From Arthrobacter cheniae (GTDB lineage Bacteria > Actinomycetota > Actinomycetes > Actinomycetales > Micrococcaceae), in the NCBI RefSeq assembly GCF_003602275.1, contig NZ_QZVT01000003.1, forward strand, positions 372,001 through 436,000: a stretch of DNA of 64,000 bases, given 5' to 3'. This document shows, piece after piece, positions 37,623 through 45,916 of the stretch. A program made the position numbers and the translations under genes. How positions within the stretch are numbered: the first letter of the stretch is position 1; each line of letters starts with the position of its first letter. The notes beneath the pieces are model-generated. The model saw nothing but the letters and a program-made list of their open reading frames with translations. It was not told the origin of the DNA and made no database searches.

Positions 37623-38483
37623 GTGACCTCCCACGACGCAACCCGCTCCTACTCGCTGACGCTGTCCTGCCCCGACAGGCCCGGAATAGTCCACGGCGTG
37701 TCCGGTGCCCTCGTGGGCCTCGGCGCCAACATCACCGAGTCCCAGCAGTACGGCAGCCCCGAGACCGGCACATTCTTCATGCGCGTGGCCCTCACCACGG
37801 ATGCCTCCGCGGAGGACCTTCGCGCAGCACTGCGCCCCGTGGCCGCCGAATTCGGGATGGACTGGTCGCTCGACGAAGCCGAGCGGCGCACCCGCACGCT
37901 GATCATGGTGTCCAAGGCAGCGCACTGCCTCAATGACCTGCTCTTCCAGCACCGCTCGGGCACACTCGCCATCGACATTCCCGTGATCGTGTCGAACCAT
38001 CGCGACCTCGAAGATCTCGCCGCCTTCTATGGCATCGAGTTCCACCACATTCCGGTGACTCCGGAGACCAAGGACGAGGCCGAGGATGCGCTGCGCGCGC
38101 TGATGGAGCAGCACGGCATCGAACTCGTGGTGCTCGCGCGCTACATGCAGATCCTCAGCGACCGCCTCTGTGAGGACCTCCTGGGCCGGGCGATCAACAT
38201 CCACCACTCGTTCCTGCCGTCCTTCAAGGGGGCCCGCCCGTACCATCAGGCCCACGCGCGGGGCGTGAAGCTCATCGGCGCCACGGCCCACTACGTCACC
38301 GGTGCTCTCGACGAGGGTCCCATCATCGAGCAGGAGGTCATCCGCGTGGACCATGCGCGAACAGCCGAGCAGCTGACGTCGATCGGGAGGGAGCTCGAGG
38401 GCCGTGCCCTCGTCCAGGCCGTGCAGTGGCACGCCGAACGCCGCGTCCTTCTCGACGGACGCAGGACTATCGTCTTCAACTGA
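37623..38483 (+). CDS. purU: Formyltetrahydrofolate deformylase
   Basis: PurU hydrolyses 10-formyl-THF to THF and formate, balancing one-carbon units and supplying formate for purine synthesis. The 286 residues have an N-terminal ACT domain (SLTLSCPDRPGIVHGVSGAL) and a C-terminal formyltransferase domain with HHSFLPSFKGARPYHQA and GATAHYVTGALDEGP, which hold the catalytic Asn/His/Asp. The GTG start immediately follows the upstream TAG; no strong Shine-Dalgarno sequence is seen. It belongs functionally with glyA and folD across the divergent region. Confidence 0.93.
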   Translation: MTSHDATRSYSLTLSCPDRPGIVHGVSGALVGLGANITESQQYGSPETGTFFMRVALTTDASAEDLRAALRPVAAEFGMDWSLDEAERRTRTLIMVSKAAHCLNDLLFQHRSGTLAIDIPVIVSNHRDLEDLAAFYGIEFHHIPVTPETKDEAEDALRALMEQHGIELVVLARYMQILSDRLCEDLLGRAINIHHSFLPSFKGARPYHQAHARGVKLIGATAHYVTGALDEGPIIEQEVIRVDHARTAEQLTSIGRELEGRALVQAVQWHAERRVLLDGRRTIVFN

Positions 38484-38543
38484 TCCGTCGCCGCCCGGAT
38501 TGCACACCTGCCCGCGCGCGACGACGTCGCCTAGGCTGGCGCC

Positions 38544-39062
38544 ATGGCTAACCACACCTTCCGCGGCAGGACTCCGAGGATCGGCGATTCCGCTTTCATC
38601 GCCCCCACCGCCTCGCTCATCGGCGACGTGACCGTCGGCGAACATGCAAGTGTCTTCTTCGGAGCCAGCGTCCGCGCCGACACGTCCTCCATCACCATCG
38701 GCGAGGGCACCAACCTGCAGGACAACGTGGTGGTGCATGCCGACCCCGGCTTCCCTGCGCACATCGGCGATCGGGTCAGTGTGGGACACAGCGCGGTGGT
38801 CCATGGGTGCACCATCGAGGACGACTGCCTCATCGGCATGAGCGCCACCGTCATGAACGGGGCTGTCATCGGTTCCGGCTCCCTCGTTGCCGCCGGCGCC
38901 GTCGTGCTGGAAGCCACCGTCATTCCGCCGCGATCCCTCGTTGCCGGTGTGCCGGCGAAGGTACGCAGGGAGTTGAACGATGACGAGGTCGAGGGCGTCA
39001 AGGACAACGCGGCCCAGTACCGGTTGCTCGCCGAGGAGTATCGTCACGCGTTAACTTCTTGA
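38544..39062 (+). CDS. Gamma carbonic anhydrase family protein
   Basis: This left-handed beta-helix protein of 172 residues has hexapeptide repeats. Metal-ligand histidines appear in VVHADPGFPAHIGDRVSVGH and AVVHGCTIED, as in gamma carbonic anhydrase and YrdA/PaaY-type proteins. A catalytic role as CO2 hydratase is known for some members only. The end overlaps a possible alternative TTG start of the following ROK regulator. Confidence 0.88.
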   Translation: MANHTFRGRTPRIGDSAFIAPTASLIGDVTVGEHASVFFGASVRADTSSITIGEGTNLQDNVVVHADPGFPAHIGDRVSVGHSAVVHGCTIEDDCLIGMSATVMNGAVIGSGSLVAAGAVVLEATVIPPRSLVAGVPAKVRRELNDDEVEGVKDNAAQYRLLAEEYRHALTS

Positions 39063-39094
39063 CTACAAGAGGAGGCTGCGGCACCCTAGAGATC

Positions 39095-40318
39095 ATGCCC
39101 GCAGAATCCCCCTCGACGGCGAGGACCACCTTGAGCGCCGCACCCTCCAGGCCGGGCTCCCAATCCGCGCTCCGCGAACAGAACCAGCAGCGCGTGATCG
39201 CCGCGCTGATGAGCGGCGGGCCGCAGACGCAGGCAGAACTCTCACGACAGACCGGTCTCTCGACGGCCACGGTCTCGAATCTCGTGAAGGTCATGGCCGC
39301 TACCGGGATCGTCAGCACGGCGCCGACCACGAGCTCCGGCCGGCGTGCCCTCTCCGTGATACTGAACGGCAACGGTCAGGTAGCCGCCGGCATCGATATC
39401 GGTCGCCGCCACCTGCGCGTGGTCCTTGCCAGCCCCGACTACCGCGTCCTCCAGGAAGCCTCCGTCGCCCTGCCGCTCGGGCACAGCGCCGTCGACGGCC
39501 TGGCCGCGGCGTCGGACCTCCTTGATGAACTGCTCGAGAACGGCGGCATCCACCGCCGTGCGCTCCTGGGAGCAGGCATAGGGATACCCGGGCCCATCGA
39601 CCGGCGTACCGGCACCGTGGTGCAGGGCGCCATTCTGCCCGAGTGGGTCGGAATCAACATCCACGAGACGTTCAGCGAACGGCTGCAGGTCCCGGTGTTC
39701 ATAGACAACGACGCCAATCTCGGTGCGTTGGCGCAGGTGACCTGGGGTCCGCACAGCGCCGTCGACAATCTCATGTTCATGAAGGTGGGCTCCGGCATCG
39801 GCTCCGGGCTGGTCCTCAACGGCTCGCTGTACTACGGCAATGTCGGCGTCACCGGGGAACTGGGCCACACCACCATCAACGAGCAGGGCGTCATCTGCCG
39901 GTGCGGCAACCGAGGCTGCCTCGAGACGGTCGCCTCGACGTCCACGATGATCGAACTGCTGAGCCGCGGGAGTAGTGAGACGGTGGATACCCAGCGCATC
40001 ATCGACTGGGTCCTGGCCGGGGACACGGCGGCGCTGCGCGTGATCGACGACGCCGGTGCCGCCATCGGCCGGGCACTGGCCCACATGGCCAACCTCATCA
40101 ACCCCGAGACGATCGTCATCGGCGGCCCCCTGACGAGTCTCGGGGAGATCCTGCTGGAGCCCGTCCGCCGCAGCCTGGCCCGTCACGCGGTACCGATCAT
40201 CGGGGACACGACGAGTGTCTGCATGTCCTCCCTCGGCGACCGGGCGGAGGCCCTCGGAGGGGCCGCAGTCGTCCTCGCACAGCCGGGAATCTCCCTCGCA
40301 CTGGCAAGCTCTGCATAA
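39095..40318 (+). CDS. ROK family transcriptional regulator
   Basis: This 407-residue XylR/NagC-type repressor has an N-terminal winged helix-turn-helix (QTQAELSRQTGLSTATVSNL) and a sugar-kinase-like ROK domain. The ROK domain has DIGRRHLRVVL, a GIGIPGPIDR motif and the zinc site CRCGNRGCLE. It probably senses the sugar imported by the adjacent ABC transporter and represses that operon from the palindrome at 40346. The start is ambiguous: ATG 39095 is used here; TTG 39059 is also possible. It reads into the transporter operon with a 126-bp gap. Confidence 0.88.
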   Translation: MPAESPSTARTTLSAAPSRPGSQSALREQNQQRVIAALMSGGPQTQAELSRQTGLSTATVSNLVKVMAATGIVSTAPTTSSGRRALSVILNGNGQVAAGIDIGRRHLRVVLASPDYRVLQEASVALPLGHSAVDGLAAASDLLDELLENGGIHRRALLGAGIGIPGPIDRRTGTVVQGAILPEWVGINIHETFSERLQVPVFIDNDANLGALAQVTWGPHSAVDNLMFMKVGSGIGSGLVLNGSLYYGNVGVTGELGHTTINEQGVICRCGNRGCLETVASTSTMIELLSRGSSETVDTQRIIDWVLAGDTAALRVIDDAGAAIGRALAHMANLINPETIVIGGPLTSLGEILLEPVRRSLARHAVPIIGDTTSVCMSSLGDRAEALGGAAVVLAQPGISLALASSA

Positions 40319-40345
40319 AGATTTGCTCTGTTTTCCCGGTGCTTT

Positions 40346-40363
40346 GCGTTCAACACTTGACGC
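40346..40363. promoter_or_regulatory. Imperfect palindrome, candidate ROK operator
   Basis: GCGTTCAA-CAC-TTGACGC is an imperfect inverted repeat overlapping the -35 box of the sugar ABC operon, where repressor binding would block RNA polymerase. Its link to the upstream ROK protein is inferred from place. Confidence 0.4.
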
Positions 40364-40386
40364 CAAGGCACCAGAGCGTGTTCAAT
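40357..40386 (+). promoter_or_regulatory. Candidate promoter of the sugar ABC operon
   Basis: The -35 TTGACG (40357-40362) and -10 TTCAAT (40381-40386) are 18 bp apart, and 58 bp remain before the ATPase start. Confidence 0.5.
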
Positions 40387-40444
40387 TCTTTTCGGGCCGA
40401 GGTTGGGCCTGCACCACGACAACGCCGTCACCGCGGGAGGCCCC

Positions 40445-41983
40445 ATGAACAACCACACCATCCTTGAGATGCGTTCGATCACCAAGGAATTTCCGGGAGT
40501 CAAGGCCCTGTCCGAGGTTTCGCTCGAGGTCCAGGCCGGCGAGATCCACGCCATCTGCGGTGAGAACGGCGCCGGGAAGTCCACCCTCATGAAGGTGCTC
40601 TCCGGTCTCTATCCCTACGGCGACTACTCCGGTCAGATCTTCTTCCAGGGCGAGGAAGTCCAGTTCAAGGACATCCGGTCGAGCGAGGCCGCGGGCATCG
40701 TGATCATCCATCAGGAACTCGCGTTGATCCCCGAGCTGTCGATCGCGGAGAACATCTTCCTCGGTAACGAGCCCACCCGCTTCGGCGTGATCGACTGGGA
40801 CTACGTCAACCGGACGACCCTGGAACTCATGGCTCGGGTAGGCCTCAGCGAGGACCCGATCACGAAGGTGAAGGACATCGGCGTCGGCAAGCAGCAGCTC
40901 GTCGAGATCGCCAAGGCGCTCAACAAATCGGTGAAGCTGCTCATCCTCGACGAGCCCACCGCGGCCCTCAACGAATCGGACTCGCAGCACCTCCTGGACC
41001 TGATGGCGGGCCTACGCTCCAAGGGCATCTCGTGCATCATGATCTCGCACAAGCTCAACGAGATCGAGCAGATCGCCGACTCGATCACCATCATCCGCGA
41101 CGGCAAGGCGATCGAGACACTGCACATCAAGAACGACGGCGTCGACGAGGACCGCATCATCCGCGGCATGGTCGGCCGCTCACTGGAATCCCGCTTCCCC
41201 GACCACACGCCGAAGATCGGGGAGACCTTCTTCGAGGTTCGCAACTGGACCGTCGCGCACCCCACGGTCTCCGACCGCCTGGTCTGCAAGAATTCCAGTT
41301 TCCACGTCCGTCGCGGCGAGATCGTCGGCTTCGCGGGGCTCATGGGAGCCGGGCGGACGGAGCTCGCGCGCTCCGTGTTCGGCCGGTCCTACGGCACCTT
41401 CAAGTCGGGCCAAATCCTCATCAACGGCAAGGAAGTCACGCTGCGCTCGGTACCGCAGGCGATCAAGGCCGGTCTCGCCTACGTGACCGAGGACCGCAAG
41501 TCACTCGGCCTGAACTTGCTCGATGACATCAAGTCCACCACGGTGTCCGCGGACCTCAAGCGCATCACGCACGGGCTCGTCGTCGACCGGGACGAAGAGT
41601 TCCGTATCGCGGAGGAATATCGGAAGTCCCTGCGCACCAAGACGCCCAGTGTCAACGAGGGCGTCGCGAAGCTCTCCGGTGGGAACCAGCAGAAAGTCGT
41701 CCTCGCGAAGTGGATGTTCACGGACCCCGATCTGCTGATCCTCGACGAGCCCACCCGGGGCATCGACGTCGGGGCGAAGTACGAGATCTACGGCATCATC
41801 CAGAAACTCGCCGACCAGGGCAAGGGCGTCATCGTCATCTCCTCGGAGCTGCCCGAACTGCTCGGCCTCTCGGACCGCGTCTACACCATCTTCGAAGGCG
41901 CGATCACCGGAGAAGTAGCCCGCGAGGACGCGAACCAGGAATCCCTGATGAAACTCATGACCGCCAGCAGGAAATCTGCCTGA
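40445..41983 (+). CDS. Sugar ABC importer ATP-binding protein (GguA/MmsA-like)
   Basis: This 512-residue ATPase has two fused nucleotide-binding cassettes. The first has Walker A ([14 protein letters not shown]) and Walker B ([11 protein letters not shown]). The second has a degenerate Walker A (LMGAGRTEL) with a normal signature ([14 protein letters not shown]) and Walker B ([12 protein letters not shown]). This pattern is usual for pentose/hexose importers of the CUT2 class. The ATG at 40445 is preceded by GGGAGG. It is the first gene of a three-gene importer operon: ATPase, permease and binding protein. Confidence 0.93.
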   Translation: MNNHTILEMRSITKEFPGVKALSEVSLEVQAGEIHAICGENGAGKSTLMKVLSGLYPYGDYSGQIFFQGEEVQFKDIRSSEAAGIVIIHQELALIPELSIAENIFLGNEPTRFGVIDWDYVNRTTLELMARVGLSEDPITKVKDIGVGKQQLVEIAKALNKSVKLLILDEPTAALNESDSQHLLDLMAGLRSKGISCIMISHKLNEIEQIADSITIIRDGKAIETLHIKNDGVDEDRIIRGMVGRSLESRFPDHTPKIGETFFEVRNWTVAHPTVSDRLVCKNSSFHVRRGEIVGFAGLMGAGRTELARSVFGRSYGTFKSGQILINGKEVTLRSVPQAIKAGLAYVTEDRKSLGLNLLDDIKSTTVSADLKRITHGLVVDRDEEFRIAEEYRKSLRTKTPSVNEGVAKLSGGNQQKVVLAKWMFTDPDLLILDEPTRGIDVGAKYEIYGIIQKLADQGKGVIVISSELPELLGLSDRVYTIFEGAITGEVAREDANQESLMKLMTASRKSA

Positions 41984-42006
41984 CCGAAGCCCCTAGGAAA
42001 GACACC

Positions 42007-43308
42007 ATGAATTCCCTCAAACAAATCTTCGGCGGAGACACCCGCCAGTTCGGGATGATCTTCGCCCTGGTCGCGCTCGTCGTGTTCTTCCAGTGGCGCA
42101 CGGGCGGCAAGACGCTCACGTCCGTGAACATGATGAACCTCTTCAACGGCAACTCGTACATCCTGATCCTGGCCATCGGCATGGTGCTGGTGATCATCGC
42201 CGGACACATCGACCTCTCGGTCGGTTCGGTCGCGGCGTTCGTCGGCATCGTCGTCGCGATCGCCATGAGGGACTGGGGCATCCCCTGGTACATGGGCGCG
42301 CTGCTGGGCCTCGTCCTCGGTGCGCTCATCGGGGCCTGGCACGGCTTCTGGGTCGCCTATGTCGGCATACCGGCGTTCATCGTGACGTTGGCCGGCATGC
42401 TCCTGTTCCGCGGTGCCAACCAGTCGGTCGGCAACTCCCTCACCGTCCCGGTGCCCGAGGGCTTCCGCTACCTCGGCGCCGGGTACCTCCCCGAGGTCGG
42501 CCCGAACACGGGCTACAACAATCTCACGCTGCTGATCGGCTTCGCCCTGGTGGCGTTCGTGATCTACAACGAGATCCGCGGCCGCCGCAGGCTGGCGAAG
42601 ATCCACGCCGACCTGCCCCCCACGTGGGTGCCGGTCACCAAGGTCGTCCTGCTCTCCGCCGTCATCCTCTACGCGACGTACCTGTTCGCGACGGGCCGTC
42701 CCGGCACCTCCTTCCCGGTTCCCGGGCTGATCCTCGGCGTCCTCGTCATCATCTATGCGTTCATCTCGAACAAGACGATCCTCGGACGCCACGTCTACGC
42801 GGTCGGTGGCAACCGCCACGCAGCGGAGCTCTCCGGCGTGCAGAGCAAGCGCGTGAACTTCATGGTCATGATGAACATGTCCATCCTCGCCGCCCTCGCC
42901 GGCATGATCTTCGTCGGCCGATCCACGGCCTCAGGCCCGTCCGACGGCGTCGGCTGGGAACTCGACGCCATCGCAGCCGTCTTCATCGGTGGCGCAGCCG
43001 TCACCGGTGGCGTCGGCACCGTGGTCGGCTCGATCATCGGAGGCCTCGTCATGGCCGTCCTCAACAACGGCCTCCAGCTGCTCGGCGCCGGTGCTGACGA
43101 CACCCAGATCATCAAGGGCATCGTCCTGCTCGTCGCTGTTGCCTTCGATGTCTACAACAAGAGCCAGGGCAAGCCGTCGATCATCGGCCTGCTCACCAGG
43201 AACTTCGGCGGAGGCAGTGGCGGCGGCAAGTCGTCCGCCCCCACCCCGCAGCCCGCTCCCACGGAGCAGGCCGTCGGAACGAAGGAAGTCATCACCCACG
43301 ATGTCTAG
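42007..43308 (+). CDS. Sugar ABC importer permease (GguB/MmsB-like)
   Basis: This CUT2-class permease of 433 residues has about ten hydrophobic helices. It shows ILAIGMVLVIIAGHIDLSVG and VYAVGGNRHAAELSGVQSKR, the coupling-loop region, and GGAAVTGGVGTVVGSIIGGL. A Gly/Ser/Pro-rich cytoplasmic tail of about 45 residues is unusual for the family. It begins 23 bp after the ATPase gene, and AGGAAAG serves as ribosome-binding site. Confidence 0.93.
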   Translation: MNSLKQIFGGDTRQFGMIFALVALVVFFQWRTGGKTLTSVNMMNLFNGNSYILILAIGMVLVIIAGHIDLSVGSVAAFVGIVVAIAMRDWGIPWYMGALLGLVLGALIGAWHGFWVAYVGIPAFIVTLAGMLLFRGANQSVGNSLTVPVPEGFRYLGAGYLPEVGPNTGYNNLTLLIGFALVAFVIYNEIRGRRRLAKIHADLPPTWVPVTKVVLLSAVILYATYLFATGRPGTSFPVPGLILGVLVIIYAFISNKTILGRHVYAVGGNRHAAELSGVQSKRVNFMVMMNMSILAALAGMIFVGRSTASGPSDGVGWELDAIAAVFIGGAAVTGGVGTVVGSIIGGLVMAVLNNGLQLLGAGADDTQIIKGIVLLVAVAFDVYNKSQGKPSIIGLLTRNFGGGSGGGKSSAPTPQPAPTEQAVGTKEVITHDV

Positions 43309-43385
43309 GCATCCGTTACTTCCGGACACCCGGACACCATGCTCCAACCCGTCCACCACAGCAAGAGCAAGAGAAAGAGAATGCA

Positions 43386-44483
43386 ATGCGTAAGTTCGCA
43401 AAGTCCTTCGCAGCGATCGCTGCGATATCAGCACTGGCGCTGACCGGTTGCGGTCGTGAAGAAGCGGCCCCGGCCACCGAGGGCGGCGACGCCGCAGCCT
43501 CCGGCTTCGAAGCAGGATCGGCCATCGGCGTGGCACTGCCGCAGAAGACCTCGGAGAACTGGGTTCTTGCCGAGACCCTGTTCAACGACGGTCTGACCGA
43601 AGCCGGTTATGAGCCGGATGTCCAGTTCGCCAACGGCGGCGTGTCTGAGCAGCAGAACCAGATCAGCTCCATGATCACCAACGGCGTGAAGGTGCTCGTC
43701 GTCGGAGCCATCGACAGCGCTCAGCTCGGCACCCAGCTGCAGCAGGCGAAGGACGCCGGCATCACGATCCTCGCCTACGACCGCCTCCTGACCAACACGG
43801 AGAACGTCGACTACTACGTGGCATACGACAACTTCCAGGTCGGCGAGCTCCAGGGCCAGGCCCTCCTCGACGGAATGAAAGCTGCCAAGCCTGAAGGCCC
43901 GTACAACATCGAGCTCTTCGCCGGATCACCCGATGACGCCAACGCGAAGGTCTTCTTCGACGGCGCCATGAGCATCCTCCAGCCCGAGATCGACAACGGG
44001 AACCTGGTCGTGGTTTCCGGCCAGGAGACCTTCGACCAGGCCGTCACCCAGGGATGGAAGGCCGAGAACGCCCAGAAGCGCATGGACACGCTGCTGTCCG
44101 GCAACTACAGCTCCACCGAACTCGACGGCGTCCTCTCCCCCAACGACACGCTCGCCCGCGCCATCCTGACCTCGGTCGAGGGTGCAGGCAAGGCACTGCC
44201 CGTCGTCACCGGTCAGGATTCCGAGGTCGAGTCCGTCAAGCTCATCATGGAAGGCAAGCAGTACTCGACCATCAACAAGGACACGACTGCCCTCGTCGAG
44301 CACGTCATCGAGATGGTTGACAACCTGCAGGCCGGCGAAGAGGTCGAGATCAATGATCCCGATTCCTACGAGAACGGCGTCAAGACCGTTCCCGCCTACC
44401 TCCTCGAGCCACAGATCGTGACCAAGGAGAACGCTGCGGAGGCGTATGCCAACAATCCCACGCTCTCAGCACTCACGAAGTAG
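43386..44483 (+). CDS. Sugar-binding lipoprotein (ChvE/XylF-like)
   Basis: This is the CUT2 importer's solute receptor, 365 residues. The lipobox is LTGC at Cys22, in the signal peptide FAKSFAAIAAISALALTGC. Peripla_BP_4 features are GVALPQKTSENWVLAETLF, VGAIDSAQLG, YDRLLTNTENVDYYVAYDN and VVTGQDSEVESVKLIMEG. Close resemblance to multiple-sugar-binding ChvE suggests xylose, arabinose, galactose or glucose as ligand. A strong hairpin ends the operon 38 bp downstream. Confidence 0.93.
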   Translation: MRKFAKSFAAIAAISALALTGCGREEAAPATEGGDAAASGFEAGSAIGVALPQKTSENWVLAETLFNDGLTEAGYEPDVQFANGGVSEQQNQISSMITNGVKVLVVGAIDSAQLGTQLQQAKDAGITILAYDRLLTNTENVDYYVAYDNFQVGELQGQALLDGMKAAKPEGPYNIELFAGSPDDANAKVFFDGAMSILQPEIDNGNLVVVSGQETFDQAVTQGWKAENAQKRMDTLLSGNYSSTELDGVLSPNDTLARAILTSVEGAGKALPVVTGQDSEVESVKLIMEGKQYSTINKDTTALVEHVIEMVDNLQAGEEVEINDPDSYENGVKTVPAYLLEPQIVTKENAAEAYANNPTLSALTK

Positions 44484-44520
44484 CACCCATTTACCCGGAC
44501 TCGTCCGGCAGTAGTACCAG

Positions 44521-44550
44521 GAAGTGCCCCGGCTACGGTCGGGGCACTTC
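44521..44550 (+). terminator. Terminator of the sugar ABC operon
   Basis: An 11-bp stem GAAGTGCCCCG / CGGGGCACTTC with loop GCTACGGT is followed by TTTCTTTCT. Confidence 0.92.
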
Positions 44551-44751
44551 TTTCTTTCTCGGCTTCGTGATGTCGGTTCCTGTCCAACGTCAGGATCCCG
44601 TCCTCCTGGCAGCCCTCGTCGGCGCCCTGAAACGACCGCGGCTTGTCCGGGACCGTGCTCAACTGTCCGTGGAATGCCATCCCGCTGGCCCGAGCCGTGA
44701 ACGCGAGCGTGACCGATGGACGCGGAACCAGCCAGCGGCAAGGATGGGTCC

Positions 44752-45831
44752 ATGAACCCTCAGACCAGAATCGCCGTTCCTCCCTGCGCGGAAGCAGGAG
44801 CTCCTAGCCCCCTCGCCCCGACAGGCCGTCCCCTGAAGTGGGGTGTTATCGCGACCGGAGGTATCGCCTCGAAGGTCACCGCGGACATCGCCCTGCTCGA
44901 GGACGCTGTGCTCCACGCGGTCAGCTCCCGCAGCGCGGACAGCGCCGCGGCCTTCGCGGAGCGCTTCGGTTTCGCTACCAGCTACGGGAATGACGACGGG
45001 GTGACGGGCTACCAGCGGCTCGTGAACGACCCCGAGGTCGACGTCGTCTACATCACCACTCCGCACGGCCAGCACTACGACGTGGGGAAGGCCGCGCTCA
45101 CAGGCGGCAAGCACGTCCTGTGCGAGAAGCCGTTCACCATCAACGCAGCAGAAGCGGAGGAGTTGGCTGCACTTGCTGCAGATCGCGGACTGTTCCTCAT
45201 GGAAGCCGTCTGGACCCGCTTCCTGCCGAGCGTCAACCGTGCCTGGGAAATCATCCACTCCGGGGAGCTCGGCGACATCCGTTGGGTCCAGGGCGACCTC
45301 GGCTTCACCGCCCCCGATGACCCTACGAGTCGCCTGTGGGATCCGAAGGCAGGCGGTGGCGCCCTGCTCGACCTCACGGTCTACCCGCTGACCTGGGCCC
45401 TGGGGTCACTCGGATTCCCTGACTCCGTATCTGCTGTCGGAACGCTGAACAACGACGGCGTCGACCTGCAGAACGCGGTGACGCTGAGCTATGAGGGTGG
45501 AGCGTATGCCCAGCTGTCGTCGTCGTTCATCGCCTCCTGTCCAGGACAGGCAACGGTCTGCGGGTCGAAGGGCTGGCTCAAGACCGGCGGTGGCAATCTC
45601 CACAATCCCAAGGAGCTCACCGTAAAGGTTGGCCAGGGCGAAGCCCGCGTAGAGCAGTTCGAGCAGGTCGGCGCCGGGTATACCTACGAGCTACGCGAGG
45701 TGACTCGCTGCATCCAGGAAGGCCTCACCCAGAGCCCCACGATGCCCGTCAGTGACACGGTGAAAACCATGCGCCTGCTGGACGGCATCCGTGCGCAGAT
45801 CGGTCTGAGCTACGCGAACGACGCAGCCTGA
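44752..45831 (+). CDS. Gfo/Idh/MocA family oxidoreductase
   Basis: This NAD(P)-dependent dehydrogenase of sugars, polyols or cyclitols has 359 residues. It starts at ATG 44752 (AAGGA seven bases upstream), preferred over ATG 44716. A Rossmann fold with KWGVIATGGIASKV and the lysine motif HVLCEKPFTINAAEAEE precede the substrate domain (MEAVWTRFLPSVNRAWEIIH). Its position after the sugar importer suggests the imported sugar or its derivative as substrate, but an own promoter is likely because a terminator separates them. Confidence 0.88.
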   Translation: MNPQTRIAVPPCAEAGAPSPLAPTGRPLKWGVIATGGIASKVTADIALLEDAVLHAVSSRSADSAAAFAERFGFATSYGNDDGVTGYQRLVNDPEVDVVYITTPHGQHYDVGKAALTGGKHVLCEKPFTINAAEAEELAALAADRGLFLMEAVWTRFLPSVNRAWEIIHSGELGDIRWVQGDLGFTAPDDPTSRLWDPKAGGGALLDLTVYPLTWALGSLGFPDSVSAVGTLNNDGVDLQNAVTLSYEGGAYAQLSSSFIASCPGQATVCGSKGWLKTGGGNLHNPKELTVKVGQGEARVEQFEQVGAGYTYELREVTRCIQEGLTQSPTMPVSDTVKTMRLLDGIRAQIGLSYANDAA

Positions 45832-45848
45832 TCGTCGATCCCACGCCG

Positions 45849-45891
45849 AAGGACGGGCCCCCGCAGCACTCGCTGCAGGGGACCCGTCCTT
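45849..45891. terminator. Bidirectional hairpin between oxidoreductase and chaplin-like gene
   Basis: Outer arms AAGGACGGG / CCCGTCCTT and inner CCCC-GCAG / CTGC-A-GGGG segments form a long imperfect stem, with TTTCC after it on the plus strand. Confidence 0.75.
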
Positions 45892-45916
45892 TCCTGTAGT
45901 CAGGGGCTGGTTTCGC

